Part shown: piece by piece, positions 7,868 through 15,618 of the stretch
Numbering within the stretch: position 1 is the stretch's first letter
Layout of the letters: each line of letters opens with the position of its first letter
Assembly (NCBI GenBank): GCA_023269455.1
Contig: JAHFTG010000007.1
Location: forward strand, 3,609-19,226
Length of the DNA stretch: 15,618 nucleotides
Direction: 5' to 3'
Source of the DNA: Opitutaceae bacterium
GTDB lineage: Bacteria > Verrucomicrobiota > Verrucomicrobiia > Opitutales > Opitutaceae
The notes under the pieces: generated by a model
What the model was told of the DNA's origin: nothing
Databases searched by the model: none
The model's input: only the letters and a program-made list of their open reading frames with translations
Program-made: the position numbers and the translations under genes

Positions 7868-10453
7868 ATGGATTTAAACCAACTCACCCAGATGTCTCGC
7901 CAAGCCGTGACCGATGCCCAGTCGGAAGCGCGCCGTCGCAGCAACAACGAGGTCGAGACCTGGCATCTGCTGCATGCGTTGCTGGTGCAGGAGAACGGCA
8001 TCGTCCCCGCCCTCGTCGAGAAACTCGGGTTGACCGTGAGCGCCCTGCAACTCGCCGCCGAGCGCGAACTCGACCGCCTGCCCAAAGTCTCCGGCAGCGT
8101 CGATACGTCGAAAGTTTACGTCACCCAATCCGTCAACGAAGTCCTCACCCGCGCCGAGGCCGAGGCGAAGTCACTCAAGGACGATTTCGTCTCCGTCGAG
8201 CACGTCTTTCTCGGCCTTATCGATGTCGCGAAACCCGCCGCACTCGCCGGGTATTTCAAATCCTTTGGACTCGAACGCGCCAAAGTTCTGAAGGTTCTCA
8301 AAGAGCTTCGCGGCGCCCAGCGCGTCACGACCGACAATCCCGAGGCCACCTACGCCGCGCTCGAAAAATACGGCATCGACCTCGTGGCGCAGGCGAAGAA
8401 GGGAAAGATGGACCCCGTGATCGGCCGCGACGACGAGATCCGCCGCACCGTGCGCATCCTCTCGCGCAAAACGAAAAACAATCCCGTCCTCATTGGCGAA
8501 CCCGGCGTGGGCAAGACCGCCATCGTCGAGGGACTCGCGCAGCGCATCGTGCGCGGCGACGTGCCCGAAGGTCTCAAGGACAAGACCATCTTCTCGCTCG
8601 ATATGGGCGCGCTGGTCGCCGGCGCGAAATATCGGGGCGAATTCGAGGAACGCCTGAAGGCCGTGCTCAACGAAGTGAAGCAGGCCGACGGCCGCATCAT
8701 CCTCTTCATCGACGAGCTGCACACCATCGTGGGCGCCGGAAAATCCGAAGGCGCGATGGACGCGGGCAATCTCCTCAAGCCCATGCTCGCGCGCGGCGAG
8801 TTGCACTGCATCGGCGCGACCACGCTTGAAGAATACCGCCAGCACATCGAGAAGGACGCCGCGCTCGAGCGCCGCTTCCAGCCCGTGCTTGTCGAGCCTC
8901 CGTCCGTCGAGGATGCGATCTCGATCCTGCGCGGCATCCGCGAGCGTTTTGAACTTCACCACGGCGTCCGCATTCAGGACAACGCGCTCGTCGCGGCGGT
9001 GACGTTGTCGGACCGCTACATCTCCGACCGTTTCCTGCCCGACAAGGCGATCGATCTCATGGACGAGGCGTGCGCGATGATCCGCACCGAGATGGACTCC
9101 GCGCCGCAGGAACTCGACGCGCTCCAGCGCCGCGTGCTCCAGCTCGAAATCGAGGAAGCCGCCCTGAAACTGGAAAAAGACGACGCCTCCAAGCACCGTC
9201 TCGAAACGCTGCGCAAAGAACTCGCCGACGCCCGCACCCAGGCCGCCGCGCTCCGCTCGAAATGGGAAAAGGAAAAAGCCTCGGTTGATCGCGTGCGCAA
9301 GGTGCGCGAAGAACTCGACGCCACCCGCATCGAACTCGAAAAAGCCGAGCGCGCCTACGACCTCAACAAGCTCGCCGAGCTCCGCCACGGCAAGATCCCG
9401 CAGCTCGAAGCCGAGTTGAAAAAACTCGAAGTCAACGAAGCCAAAACCGAACTTTTCAAAGAAGAAGTCTCCGCCGAAGAAATCGCCGAGATCGTCTCGA
9501 AGTGGAGCGGCGTGCCCGTGACGCGCCTCGTCGAAGGCGAGAAGGAAAAACTCCTGCGCCTGGGCGAAGTGTTGCACGAACGCGTGATCGGCCAGGAAGA
9601 GGCGGTGCAGCTCGTGACGGATGCCATCCTGCGCGCGCGCGCCGGCATCAAAGACCCGCGCCGCCCTGTGGGCAGTTTTCTGTTTCTCGGCCCGACGGGC
9701 GTGGGCAAGACCGAGCTCGCGAAAGCGCTTGCCGAAACCCTTTTCGACACCGAGGCCGCGATGGTGCGGATCGACATGTCCGAATACATGGAGAAGCACA
9801 GCGTCTCGCGGCTGATCGGCGCGCCTCCCGGCTATGTCGGCTACGATGAAGGCGGCCAGCTCAGCGAAGCCGTGCGCCGCAAACCCTACGCGGTCGTGCT
9901 TTTTGACGAAATCGAGAAGGCGCATCCCGACGTGTTCAACGTGCTGCTCCAAGTGCTCGACGACGGGCGCATCACGGACAGCCAGGGCCGCACCATTGAT
10001 TTTAAAAACACGATCATCATCCTCACGTCCAACCTCGGCAGCCGCCATCTTTTGGAAGGCGTCACGGGCGACACGATTCCCGAAAGCGTGCGCGAGAGCG
10101 TGATGGCCGAGCTGCGCAAGGCGTTCCGCCCCGAGTTCCTCAACCGCATCGACGAGACCATCCTCTTCAAGCCGCTCACGCTGGATGAAATCACGAGGAT
10201 CGTGGACCTGCTGCTGGCCGACCTGAACAAGCGTCTGGCCGAAAAACGCGTGACGGTGACGCTCGACAAGAAGGCCAAGGCGTGGGTGGGCGAGAAGGGC
10301 TACGATCCGGTCTTTGGCGCGCGTCCGCTCAAGCGTTTCCTGCAACGCCAGATCGAGACGAAACTCGCGCGCGCGCTCATCGGCGGCGAGGTGCGCGAGG
10401 GCGCGATGGTGGTCTTCAAAGTAAAAGACGACGAACTCGTGATGGACTCCTAA
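7868..10453 (+). CDS. clpB: ATP-dependent disaggregase ClpB
   Basis: This Hsp100 hexamer threads aggregated proteins through its pore, together with DnaK, in the cytoplasm. The 861 residues compare with 857 in E. coli. Domain order: Clp N domain (about 1-145) and AAA1 with Walker A GEPGVGKT (210-217, K216) and Walker B LFIDE (D282, E283). Pore loop GAKYRGEFEERL precedes that Walker B. Next come the long charged coiled-coil middle domain (about 405-525), present in ClpB and absent from ClpA, then AAA2 with Walker A GPTGVGKT (608-615, K614), second pore loop GYVGYDEGGQ and Walker B VVLFDE (D680, E681). The C-terminal D2 small domain is intact. No lesion is seen. It stands alone between the tRNA terminator and a 187-nt gap; heat induction is expected for the family but not demonstrated here. 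Confidence 0.98.
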   Translation: MDLNQLTQMSRQAVTDAQSEARRRSNNEVETWHLLHALLVQENGIVPALVEKLGLTVSALQLAAERELDRLPKVSGSVDTSKVYVTQSVNEVLTRAEAEAKSLKDDFVSVEHVFLGLIDVAKPAALAGYFKSFGLERAKVLKVLKELRGAQRVTTDNPEATYAALEKYGIDLVAQAKKGKMDPVIGRDDEIRRTVRILSRKTKNNPVLIGEPGVGKTAIVEGLAQRIVRGDVPEGLKDKTIFSLDMGALVAGAKYRGEFEERLKAVLNEVKQADGRIILFIDELHTIVGAGKSEGAMDAGNLLKPMLARGELHCIGATTLEEYRQHIEKDAALERRFQPVLVEPPSVEDAISILRGIRERFELHHGVRIQDNALVAAVTLSDRYISDRFLPDKAIDLMDEACAMIRTEMDSAPQELDALQRRVLQLEIEEAALKLEKDDASKHRLETLRKELADARTQAAALRSKWEKEKASVDRVRKVREELDATRIELEKAERAYDLNKLAELRHGKIPQLEAELKKLEVNEAKTELFKEEVSAEEIAEIVSKWSGVPVTRLVEGEKEKLLRLGEVLHERVIGQEEAVQLVTDAILRARAGIKDPRRPVGSFLFLGPTGVGKTELAKALAETLFDTEAAMVRIDMSEYMEKHSVSRLIGAPPGYVGYDEGGQLSEAVRRKPYAVVLFDEIEKAHPDVFNVLLQVLDDGRITDSQGRTIDFKNTIIILTSNLGSRHLLEGVTGDTIPESVRESVMAELRKAFRPEFLNRIDETILFKPLTLDEITRIVDLLLADLNKRLAEKRVTVTLDKKAKAWVGEKGYDPVFGARPLKRFLQRQIETKLARALIGGEVREGAMVVFKVKDDELVMDS

Positions 10454-10484
10454 AGCACGGCATATCTGTGTTGCAGAGGACTGT

Positions 10485-10515
10485 GCGGGCGGTTTTTGAA
10501 AGCGAGGCCGTCCGC
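10485..10515 (+). other. Weak GC-rich hairpin after clpB
   Basis: GCGGGCGG (10485-10492) can pair with CCGTCCGC (10508-10515) with one G-U pair around a 15-nt loop, starting 32 nt after the clpB stop. No T tract follows directly, so a terminator role is doubtful. Confidence 0.25.
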
Positions 10516-10601
10516 GCTCTTGCAGTTTGTTTGAGTGGCGAGGTTGGCGCGGGGGGTGATTTTTAGATTGCGACTCCCTCGGGGCGCGCATGTTTTCTTT
10601 C

Positions 10602-10625
10602 AACGCATTTACCCCTTAATGCGTT
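10602..10625 (+). other. Palindromic hairpin upstream of the receiver/coiled-coil gene
   Basis: AACGCATT (10602-10609) and AATGCGTT (10618-10625) form a perfect 8-bp stem around an 8-nt loop, 15 nt before the GTG start at 10641. Five T follow (10634-10638) after an 8-nt gap. It could be a late clpB terminator, an operator palindrome, or a leader hairpin affecting translation of the next gene. Sequence alone does not decide. Confidence 0.5.
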
Positions 10626-10640
10626 AAGCCCAATTTTTCT

Positions 10641-13004
10641 GTGTCAGCAAGAATCCTCCTGGTTCGGACGGGTCCCGCTTCTGCATTCCAAGCAAAGGCC
10701 ATCGTCGTTGTGCCGACGGGTTTTTATGCGCGTTCGTTTGCCGATGAGCAAGAAGTCGACGCGGTGATCCACTCCGAGACCTTCGATCTCATCATCCATG
10801 ACGCGCGGCTGGTGACCGGCGAAACGCTCGCGCTGATTGAGCGATCACGGTCGCATCAGGTCGTTACGCCGATCATTCTTCTGTGCGCCAAACCACCGCT
10901 CGACGTCATCGTGAAGGCGATCCGCCTCGGCGTGCGCGATCTCTTCCATCTCCCGGTCAATCTCAGTGGACTTTTCGCCTGCGCCACCGATCTCCTCCAG
11001 CCGCGTTTCAAGACCCATGCGGCCGAGATGCTGCAATACTGCCGCTCCGAGCTCACGCGTTTTCTCACGGACGAGACCACCCCTGCCGAAGCGGCCGCTT
11101 CTCGCGGAGCACCGGCTCCGGCCAATCAAAAAGAAATCAATCTGCTGCGCGAGGAATGTGATCGCCTCGCCGCCCAGCTCCGGGAGGAAAATGAAAAACG
11201 CCTCGCCGTTGAATCTGCGGCCGAGGCACGCCAGCGTGAGATCGAAGACCACCAAAAAGCCCTCGACGCGACCGAGGCGGAACTCTCCAGCGGCCATGCC
11301 CGCATCGCTGCGGAGCGCGAAGCGGCCGCCACCCTCATGGTTTCGCTCGAAAAAGAGCGCAAACAACTCGCCAAGACTGCCGATGAGCTCAACCAACGGG
11401 AAGCCGCCCTCGCGTCCGCCCGCGCCGAGCTTGCGGCAGCCCGCCAATCCATCGAAGAAAAGGAGGCGCAGCTCGAAGCCGAACAAACCGCCTTTGCGAA
11501 ACACGAGAGCCAGTTCGCCAAGACCATCAAAGAACTCGAAACTCGTGAAGCGGCTTTGGCGGACACGACCGGGAAACTTGCAAAGGAAACGGCCGCGCTC
11601 GAAAAAGCACGCAACGCACTCTCGGACGAAGAGTCCGCCCAGAGCGTTCTTCGTCAGAAATTAAAGGCCGCGCAGGTGGCGCAGGAACAAGAGGAACAAC
11701 GGCTGGCCGGTCTCGCCGTCGAACTCCGCGTGCGCGAAAAATCCTTCGATCCGATCCGTGCGGAGCTCGCCCAGGCGCAGCAAGCCATCGAGGGAAAACA
11801 GGCGCAGCTCGAAGCCGACGAGGCGACCCTTTCGAAAGCCCAGAGCCAGTTGGCCAAGGCGCTCAAGCAACTGGAGTCTCGTGAGGAGACGCTCGGTGCC
11901 GCGAAGAAGGAATTTGAGACTGCCCGAGTCGAACTTGAACAATCGCGACAGGCGCTTGTCTCCGAAGAGGTCGCGCAGACCACCTCCCGCAAAGAGCTTA
12001 AATCAAGCCTGGCCGAACTCGAAAAACGACGCGCCCAATTTGATGCCGAGGTTGTCGGCTTTGAGGTGGCGCAAGCCGAGGCGGCCACCGCGCTGGCGGA
12101 CCATGCCCGTCGTGAAAATCTTTTGAGCGAACGCGAACGGTCCATCTCTGGAAAAGAGACCGCACTCGCGGCTCGGGAGAGCTCCGCCCGCATCGCGGCT
12201 GCAGAGCAAGAGAAAGCCCTCGGTGAAATGCGTGATCGCCTTGCCGCCGAAACGATCAAGCACGAGAAAAGGCAAGAGGCGCTGGCCTCTGAAGAGGCCG
12301 AAATGACGCAGGCGCGCACTGCCCTCAAGACGGAGGCTGCCGCCCTGGCCAAGAACCGCGCCCGGATCGAGGCCGATGAAATCGATCTCGAAGCCGCGCA
12401 GGCTGAAGCGGTCCTCCTGCTTAAAAAAGCTGCGCAAACCGAAGAAGGTTTCGCCGCTCGCGAGAAAGCCGTCGGTGCGCGCGAGCAGTCGTTTGCCGAG
12501 GCTCAAAAAGTGTTTGAGGCCGAAGAGGCGCAGACTCGCCGCGCGATTGCCCAGATGGAGAAAAAACTCGCCGAACGTGAGGCCGAAGTCGTCGCCCGCC
12601 TGGTCTCCGTCGAGTCGCGCGAAAAAGAACTCTCCGACATCGAGGCGTCCTTGCAGGCCGGGCAAAAAGCACTGGCCTCCGCCTTGGCAAAGCTTGAGGC
12701 CGAGAGTGCGGTCATCACTGAAATGCAACAGGCGTTTGAGTTGAACGAGGCACAATTCCAAAAGCGATCCGACGAGCTGACCCAGCGGCAAAAACTCGCA
12801 GCCACCGTCGAGCAGGAGCAGAAAAAAATCGCCGCCCAAATTGCCAAAGAGCTTGCCGCGCTCAACAACGCCCGTGCCCAAATGGAGGCCGAACAGCAGG
12901 CGCTTGAGACCGAGTCAGCCGCGTTTGGCATGAAAGAAAAAGAATTCGAATCCAAGCGTCGCCAGTTTCAGGATCAGATGAAAAATATTCTCAGCGTTAA
13001 TTGA
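10641..13004 (+). CDS. Degenerate receiver domain fused to a very long coiled coil (unassigned)
   Basis: I do not recognise this 787-residue protein as a named family. Residues 1-125 read as a CheY-like receiver: beta-1 ARILLVRT, a candidate acceptor Asp D54 in LIIHDARL, beta-4 PIILLCA, and DLFHLP where the DxxxKP motif belongs. The acidic pair after beta-1, the Thr/Ser (C82 instead) and the Lys (L104 instead) are missing, so normal phosphotransfer is unlikely. After a short Ala/Pro linker (145-162), residues 163-787 are an almost unbroken coil rich in Glu, Ala, Lys, Gln and Arg, with a single proline (P371) and no glycine-rich break. Segments starting at residues 263 and 375 are clear duplicates (offset 112 residues), and a later pair is offset 109. 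The GTG start is used because the receiver begins directly after it. No signal peptide or membrane segment is seen, so it should be cytoplasmic. The next gene starts 17 nt after the stop, indicating co-transcription. Confidence 0.85.
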   Translation: MSARILLVRTGPASAFQAKAIVVVPTGFYARSFADEQEVDAVIHSETFDLIIHDARLVTGETLALIERSRSHQVVTPIILLCAKPPLDVIVKAIRLGVRDLFHLPVNLSGLFACATDLLQPRFKTHAAEMLQYCRSELTRFLTDETTPAEAAASRGAPAPANQKEINLLREECDRLAAQLREENEKRLAVESAAEARQREIEDHQKALDATEAELSSGHARIAAEREAAATLMVSLEKERKQLAKTADELNQREAALASARAELAAARQSIEEKEAQLEAEQTAFAKHESQFAKTIKELETREAALADTTGKLAKETAALEKARNALSDEESAQSVLRQKLKAAQVAQEQEEQRLAGLAVELRVREKSFDPIRAELAQAQQAIEGKQAQLEADEATLSKAQSQLAKALKQLESREETLGAAKKEFETARVELEQSRQALVSEEVAQTTSRKELKSSLAELEKRRAQFDAEVVGFEVAQAEAATALADHARRENLLSERERSISGKETALAARESSARIAAAEQEKALGEMRDRLAAETIKHEKRQEALASEEAEMTQARTALKTEAAALAKNRARIEADEIDLEAAQAEAVLLLKKAAQTEEGFAAREKAVGAREQSFAEAQKVFEAEEAQTRRAIAQMEKKLAEREAEVVARLVSVESREKELSDIEASLQAGQKALASALAKLEAESAVITEMQQAFELNEAQFQKRSDELTQRQKLAATVEQEQKKIAAQIAKELAALNNARAQMEAEQQALETESAAFGMKEKEFESKRRQFQDQMKNILSVN

Positions 13005-13021
13005 ATCACACCATTCCAGCC

Positions 13022-15178
13022 ATGTCGTCCGCCAATCGTGTCTTCGTCGAAATCTCCCTGTATTCGCTGCAACTGGTGATCGTTGCCGGCCGCCGGTTGG
13101 TGGCCAAGGGCGACTACCCGCTCGACGCCAAGGAGGCGCTGCTGGCGTTTTTTGCCGCGCATCAGGCGGCGGGCCCCGCAGTGGTTTTGGTATCGCCGAA
13201 GCAGTCATTCGCCCGGTTGGCACCCGCAGGGACGGGCGGGACGCGAACGGAGACCGATCTGCTGGCTGCCGTCTCGACTTCACCTACGGGACTGACTCCA
13301 CCTCTGTCTGTCGTGGCGTGCGATGCGGTCACCGGCGAGCCCTTCGATTCTTCGATGGAGGGTGCGATCTTGCTGGCTGGAGCGACGACGGAAAGCCTTG
13401 TGGCCGTCCGCGATCAGATGGGGGCGCTCGGGCTGCCGGTCCCTGCCAGCACCTGCCTGGCTCTTCCCGTGCAACTGGGCGCGGTGGTCGCGGCGTTGCA
13501 GGATATGTCCGAATCCACCCGCGTGGCGGTGTTGGCGCTCGGTGAAAACGATTCCGTGCTGGCGCTTGTTTCCGCCGGCGGGGTTGAGGCTGTGCAGTCT
13601 GTGCCGGTCGGCTACGCGCAGATTTTTGAGGCGGTGAAAGCCGAGCTGGGGCTGAAATTCCGAGCGGCCGCCACAAAATTATTTTTCAATAGCGCCTACG
13701 ACTTCGCCGACGCCTCCGATAAAATCGCGGTTCGCCTGGCCGAGCCTTTGCAAGCGGCGTTGAGTGGTTTTCCCAACCGGCCGACTGCTTTGCAGGTGGT
13801 GGGTCTTCCCGGGAAGCAAGCGTGGCTCGGCGGGTGTCTCGCCCAAGCGTTGAGTCTGGCCGACTGGTCTCCGGATATGGCCAAGATGTGCGCCCAACTG
13901 GAGCTGGAGGTTTCACCTGGCAGCGAGCCCACGGCCAATGCGCTCAGTTTGGTTCAACTGGCTGCGACCGACGAGGCAACTCCGGCCATGTGGCAACCGG
14001 GTTTCTTGGGTGAGCGGCCCAAGACGGTGTCGGCTCCGGTGACAAGTGCTCCGGCTGTGGCAGTGACCGCACCTGTCCCCGTGGTCTTGTCTGCCGCGGT
14101 TACTCCACCCGCTGCAGTCGTCACCAAGTCGGCTGTCGTTGGCAAGGCTCCGGCTCCCGTGTCTCGCGTTGCCGCGCCTACCTCCCGACCAATCACACCG
14201 GCTCCAGTGCCTGGCAAGCAACTGCCGCCGAAGCCGTTGAAAACGGTCGCCGCCGTGCCGACGTCGAAACCAGCAATGCCCGCCCCGGCTCCGCGCCTTG
14301 CGCCGGTGCAGGCCGGGGCGATTTCTCAGCCGGCTCCCAAGGCAGTGGCACCGTTGGTCGCTCCGGCTCGGTCTAAACCACCGGTTGCGCTCTACGCGGT
14401 TATTCTGGCGGTGGTTCTGGTCGCCATCGGCGTGGGGATAAAAATCTACTTGGATGAATCTAAGCAGGCCAAAGCTCAGCAAGTCGCCGATGAGTCCGCC
14501 AGGCTCGCCGACGAACAGGCCCGAAAGCTTGCCGTGGAGAGGGCCGAGGCGGCCTTGCGGCTCAATCCTGCGACCGGACTGCCCGGTTCCTGGCAGCATG
14601 CGGATATCGGCCTTACCTCGTCGCCAGGCGCGGCGACCTTTGCAGGAGGGATCTTCAATTTGACGGGGGTTGGCCGTGATATCGGCTGGTTCAAGGACGG
14701 CTTTAATTTCATCTATGTGCCGCTTTCGGGGGACGGTTCGATCACTGCGCGCGTCGCCGCTATGGAGGGTTCTAATCGCGTGGCCAAGGCCGGATTGATG
14801 ATCCGCAGCACGCTGGAAGACGGTTCGGCACACGTTTCTCTTCTGTTGGAAAACAAGAATACGAACTACAAGTTGGTCTCGCGTGCGAAGCGAGGAGGTC
14901 GGACGGTCGTCGTCGATTCTTCCGGGAATACCGTGTTTGCCACGCCAATCTGGTTCCGGCTGGTTCGCGCAGGCGATGTTATAACCGCCTATCAATCCAG
15001 CGATGGCAAACAGTGGAACCTCGTGGCCGGCACTCCGGTATCTGTGCCGATGTCTCCGGTAGCTTATATCAGCAGGGCGGCTTGTTCACGCGAACTCACC
15101 CCTGTGATGCTGCCGGTTGATCATGTCAGTGTGCCGGGATGGAGCTCGGCTCCGTCGGGTATGAATTCCGGGAAATAA
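13022..15178 (+). CDS. Membrane protein: actin/PilM-like N domain, one TM helix, concanavalin-like C domain (unassigned)
   Basis: This is an unassigned 718-residue protein. Residues 1-325 look like a degenerate actin-fold (PilM/FtsA type) domain. FVEISLYSLQLVIV (8-21) sits where the phosphate-1 strand would be. VAVLALGENDSVLALV (168-183), followed by VQSVPVGYAQI, matches the phosphate-2 pattern with its Asp replaced by Ala. ATP binding is therefore doubtful. A Pro/Ala/Val-rich linker (about 332-452) precedes one membrane helix (453-476). A short charged coil (478-513) follows, then a domain (about 514-706) with DIGWFKDGFNFIY, AKAGLMIRS and WFRLVRAGDVITAYQSSDG, typical of DUF1349/concanavalin-like lectin folds. 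No cleavable signal is present, so the N domain should be cytoplasmic and the C domain periplasmic. ATG 13022 is preferred; a TTG at 13001 overlapping the previous stop is possible. It shares an operon with the coiled-coil gene. Confidence 0.85.
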   Translation: MSSANRVFVEISLYSLQLVIVAGRRLVAKGDYPLDAKEALLAFFAAHQAAGPAVVLVSPKQSFARLAPAGTGGTRTETDLLAAVSTSPTGLTPPLSVVACDAVTGEPFDSSMEGAILLAGATTESLVAVRDQMGALGLPVPASTCLALPVQLGAVVAALQDMSESTRVAVLALGENDSVLALVSAGGVEAVQSVPVGYAQIFEAVKAELGLKFRAAATKLFFNSAYDFADASDKIAVRLAEPLQAALSGFPNRPTALQVVGLPGKQAWLGGCLAQALSLADWSPDMAKMCAQLELEVSPGSEPTANALSLVQLAATDEATPAMWQPGFLGERPKTVSAPVTSAPAVAVTAPVPVVLSAAVTPPAAVVTKSAVVGKAPAPVSRVAAPTSRPITPAPVPGKQLPPKPLKTVAAVPTSKPAMPAPAPRLAPVQAGAISQPAPKAVAPLVAPARSKPPVALYAVILAVVLVAIGVGIKIYLDESKQAKAQQVADESARLADEQARKLAVERAEAALRLNPATGLPGSWQHADIGLTSSPGAATFAGGIFNLTGVGRDIGWFKDGFNFIYVPLSGDGSITARVAAMEGSNRVAKAGLMIRSTLEDGSAHVSLLLENKNTNYKLVSRAKRGGRTVVVDSSGNTVFATPIWFRLVRAGDVITAYQSSDGKQWNLVAGTPVSVPMSPVAYISRAACSRELTPVMLPVDHVSVPGWSSAPSGMNSGK

Positions 15179-15264
15179 TGGCGGGTATCGGCACGGGTGT
15201 ATATTTGATGGTTGGGTGGAATTCGTCTTGGCCTCCTGTGCTGTGTCCCTGAAAAGCTGTGGAC

Positions 15265-15618
15265 ATGCCTTCCCAGCCCATCCGTTTCTTCAATCGTTAC
15301 ACGGCGTCCACCGAAACCGAGCAGGTCTATGGCGAGAAGTGGCTGCGCTGGACCTACGAGACGGGGCCGGGGCGTTTTGCGGTGGGCGCGTTGATCAAGC
15401 GCGCGGTGTTTTCTCATTGGTATGGCTGGCGCATGGACCGGCCGGCGAGCGCGGCCAAGGTGCGGCCGTTCATCCGCGACTATGCGCTCGATATCGGTGA
15501 GTTCGCACGTGCGCCGGCTGAGTTTAAAACCTTCAACGAATTTTTCTACCGCACGTTGAAGAAGGAAGCGCGTCCCATCGCGGCGGGCGAGGACGTGGCG
15601 GTGTTCGCGGCGGATGGG
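15265..15618 (+). CDS. psd: Phosphatidylserine decarboxylase, N-terminal part, cut by window edge
   Basis: The 118 residues visible start at ATG 15265 and run off the window. The enzyme decarboxylates phosphatidylserine to phosphatidylethanolamine at the inner membrane. The pattern IRFFNRYTASTETEQVYGEK (6-25) and the family segment FKTFNEFFYRTLKKEARPI (87-105), followed by AADG (115-118), match the longer clostridial/chlamydial-type Psd rather than the short form. The self-cleavage site that makes the pyruvoyl group lies beyond the edge and cannot be checked. No Shine-Dalgarno is seen. It follows the membrane-protein gene by 86 nt of featureless sequence and may or may not be co-transcribed with it. 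Confidence 0.88.
   Translation, partial: MPSQPIRFFNRYTASTETEQVYGEKWLRWTYETGPGRFAVGALIKRAVFSHWYGWRMDRPASAAKVRPFIRDYALDIGEFARAPAEFKTFNEFFYRTLKKEARPIAAGEDVAVFAADG

Noticed and set aside
8171..10603. Minus-strand open frame of 810 codons opposite clpB
   Set aside because: It is a mirror of clpB codon use with no recognisable domain; the clpB reading has all expected motifs.
13001..13021. TTG start overlapping the stop of the coiled-coil gene
   Set aside because: Translational coupling is possible, but an ATG follows 21 nt later and directly precedes the conserved-looking first strand, so the ATG was preferred.

Overview
The window is GC-rich bacterial DNA with little intergenic space. Several features point to a verrucomicrobial, probably Opitutaceae-like, genome: a PEP-CTERM-type exported protein, rhamnulokinase, a clostridial/chlamydial-style long phosphatidylserine decarboxylase, few Shine-Dalgarno sites, and short-period repeats in the gaps. 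This lineage call is inference; no rRNA or other marker gene is present.

Left half (1-6742), all on the minus strand. In transcription order the genes are a PEP-CTERM-like surface protein (6742-6092), a strong hairpin with a six-T tract (6030-6060), the glycine decarboxylase P-protein gcvP (6029-3102), a fumarylacetoacetate hydrolase-family enzyme 6 nt further on (3095-2301), malate:quinone oxidoreductase mqo behind its own sigma70-like promoter (2033-534), and rhamnulokinase rhaB, cut by the left edge (428-1). The mqo-rhaB and FAH-mqo gaps carry two different short-period repeats (7 nt and 9 nt), each arranged as an inverted pair.

Right half (6819-15618), all on the plus strand. It holds endonuclease III (nth) with an unusual cysteine pattern, tRNA-Val(CAC) with a clear terminator, and the disaggregase clpB behind a good ribosome binding site. 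Next come two adjacent large genes I cannot assign to any named system, and finally the start of psd, cut by the right edge.

The most interesting part is the two-gene unit 10641-15178. The first protein is a degenerate response-regulator receiver domain followed by a predicted coiled coil of about 620 residues with an internal repeat of about 112 residues. The second, starting 17 nt later, has a degenerate actin/PilM-like cytoplasmic domain, a Pro/Ala-rich linker, one membrane helix and a periplasmic concanavalin-like (DUF1349-like) domain. Together they look like a cytoplasmic rod or scaffold coupled to an envelope-spanning protein, possibly an undescribed structural or envelope-positioning system. 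The rest is housekeeping metabolism, DNA repair, proteostasis and lipid synthesis.
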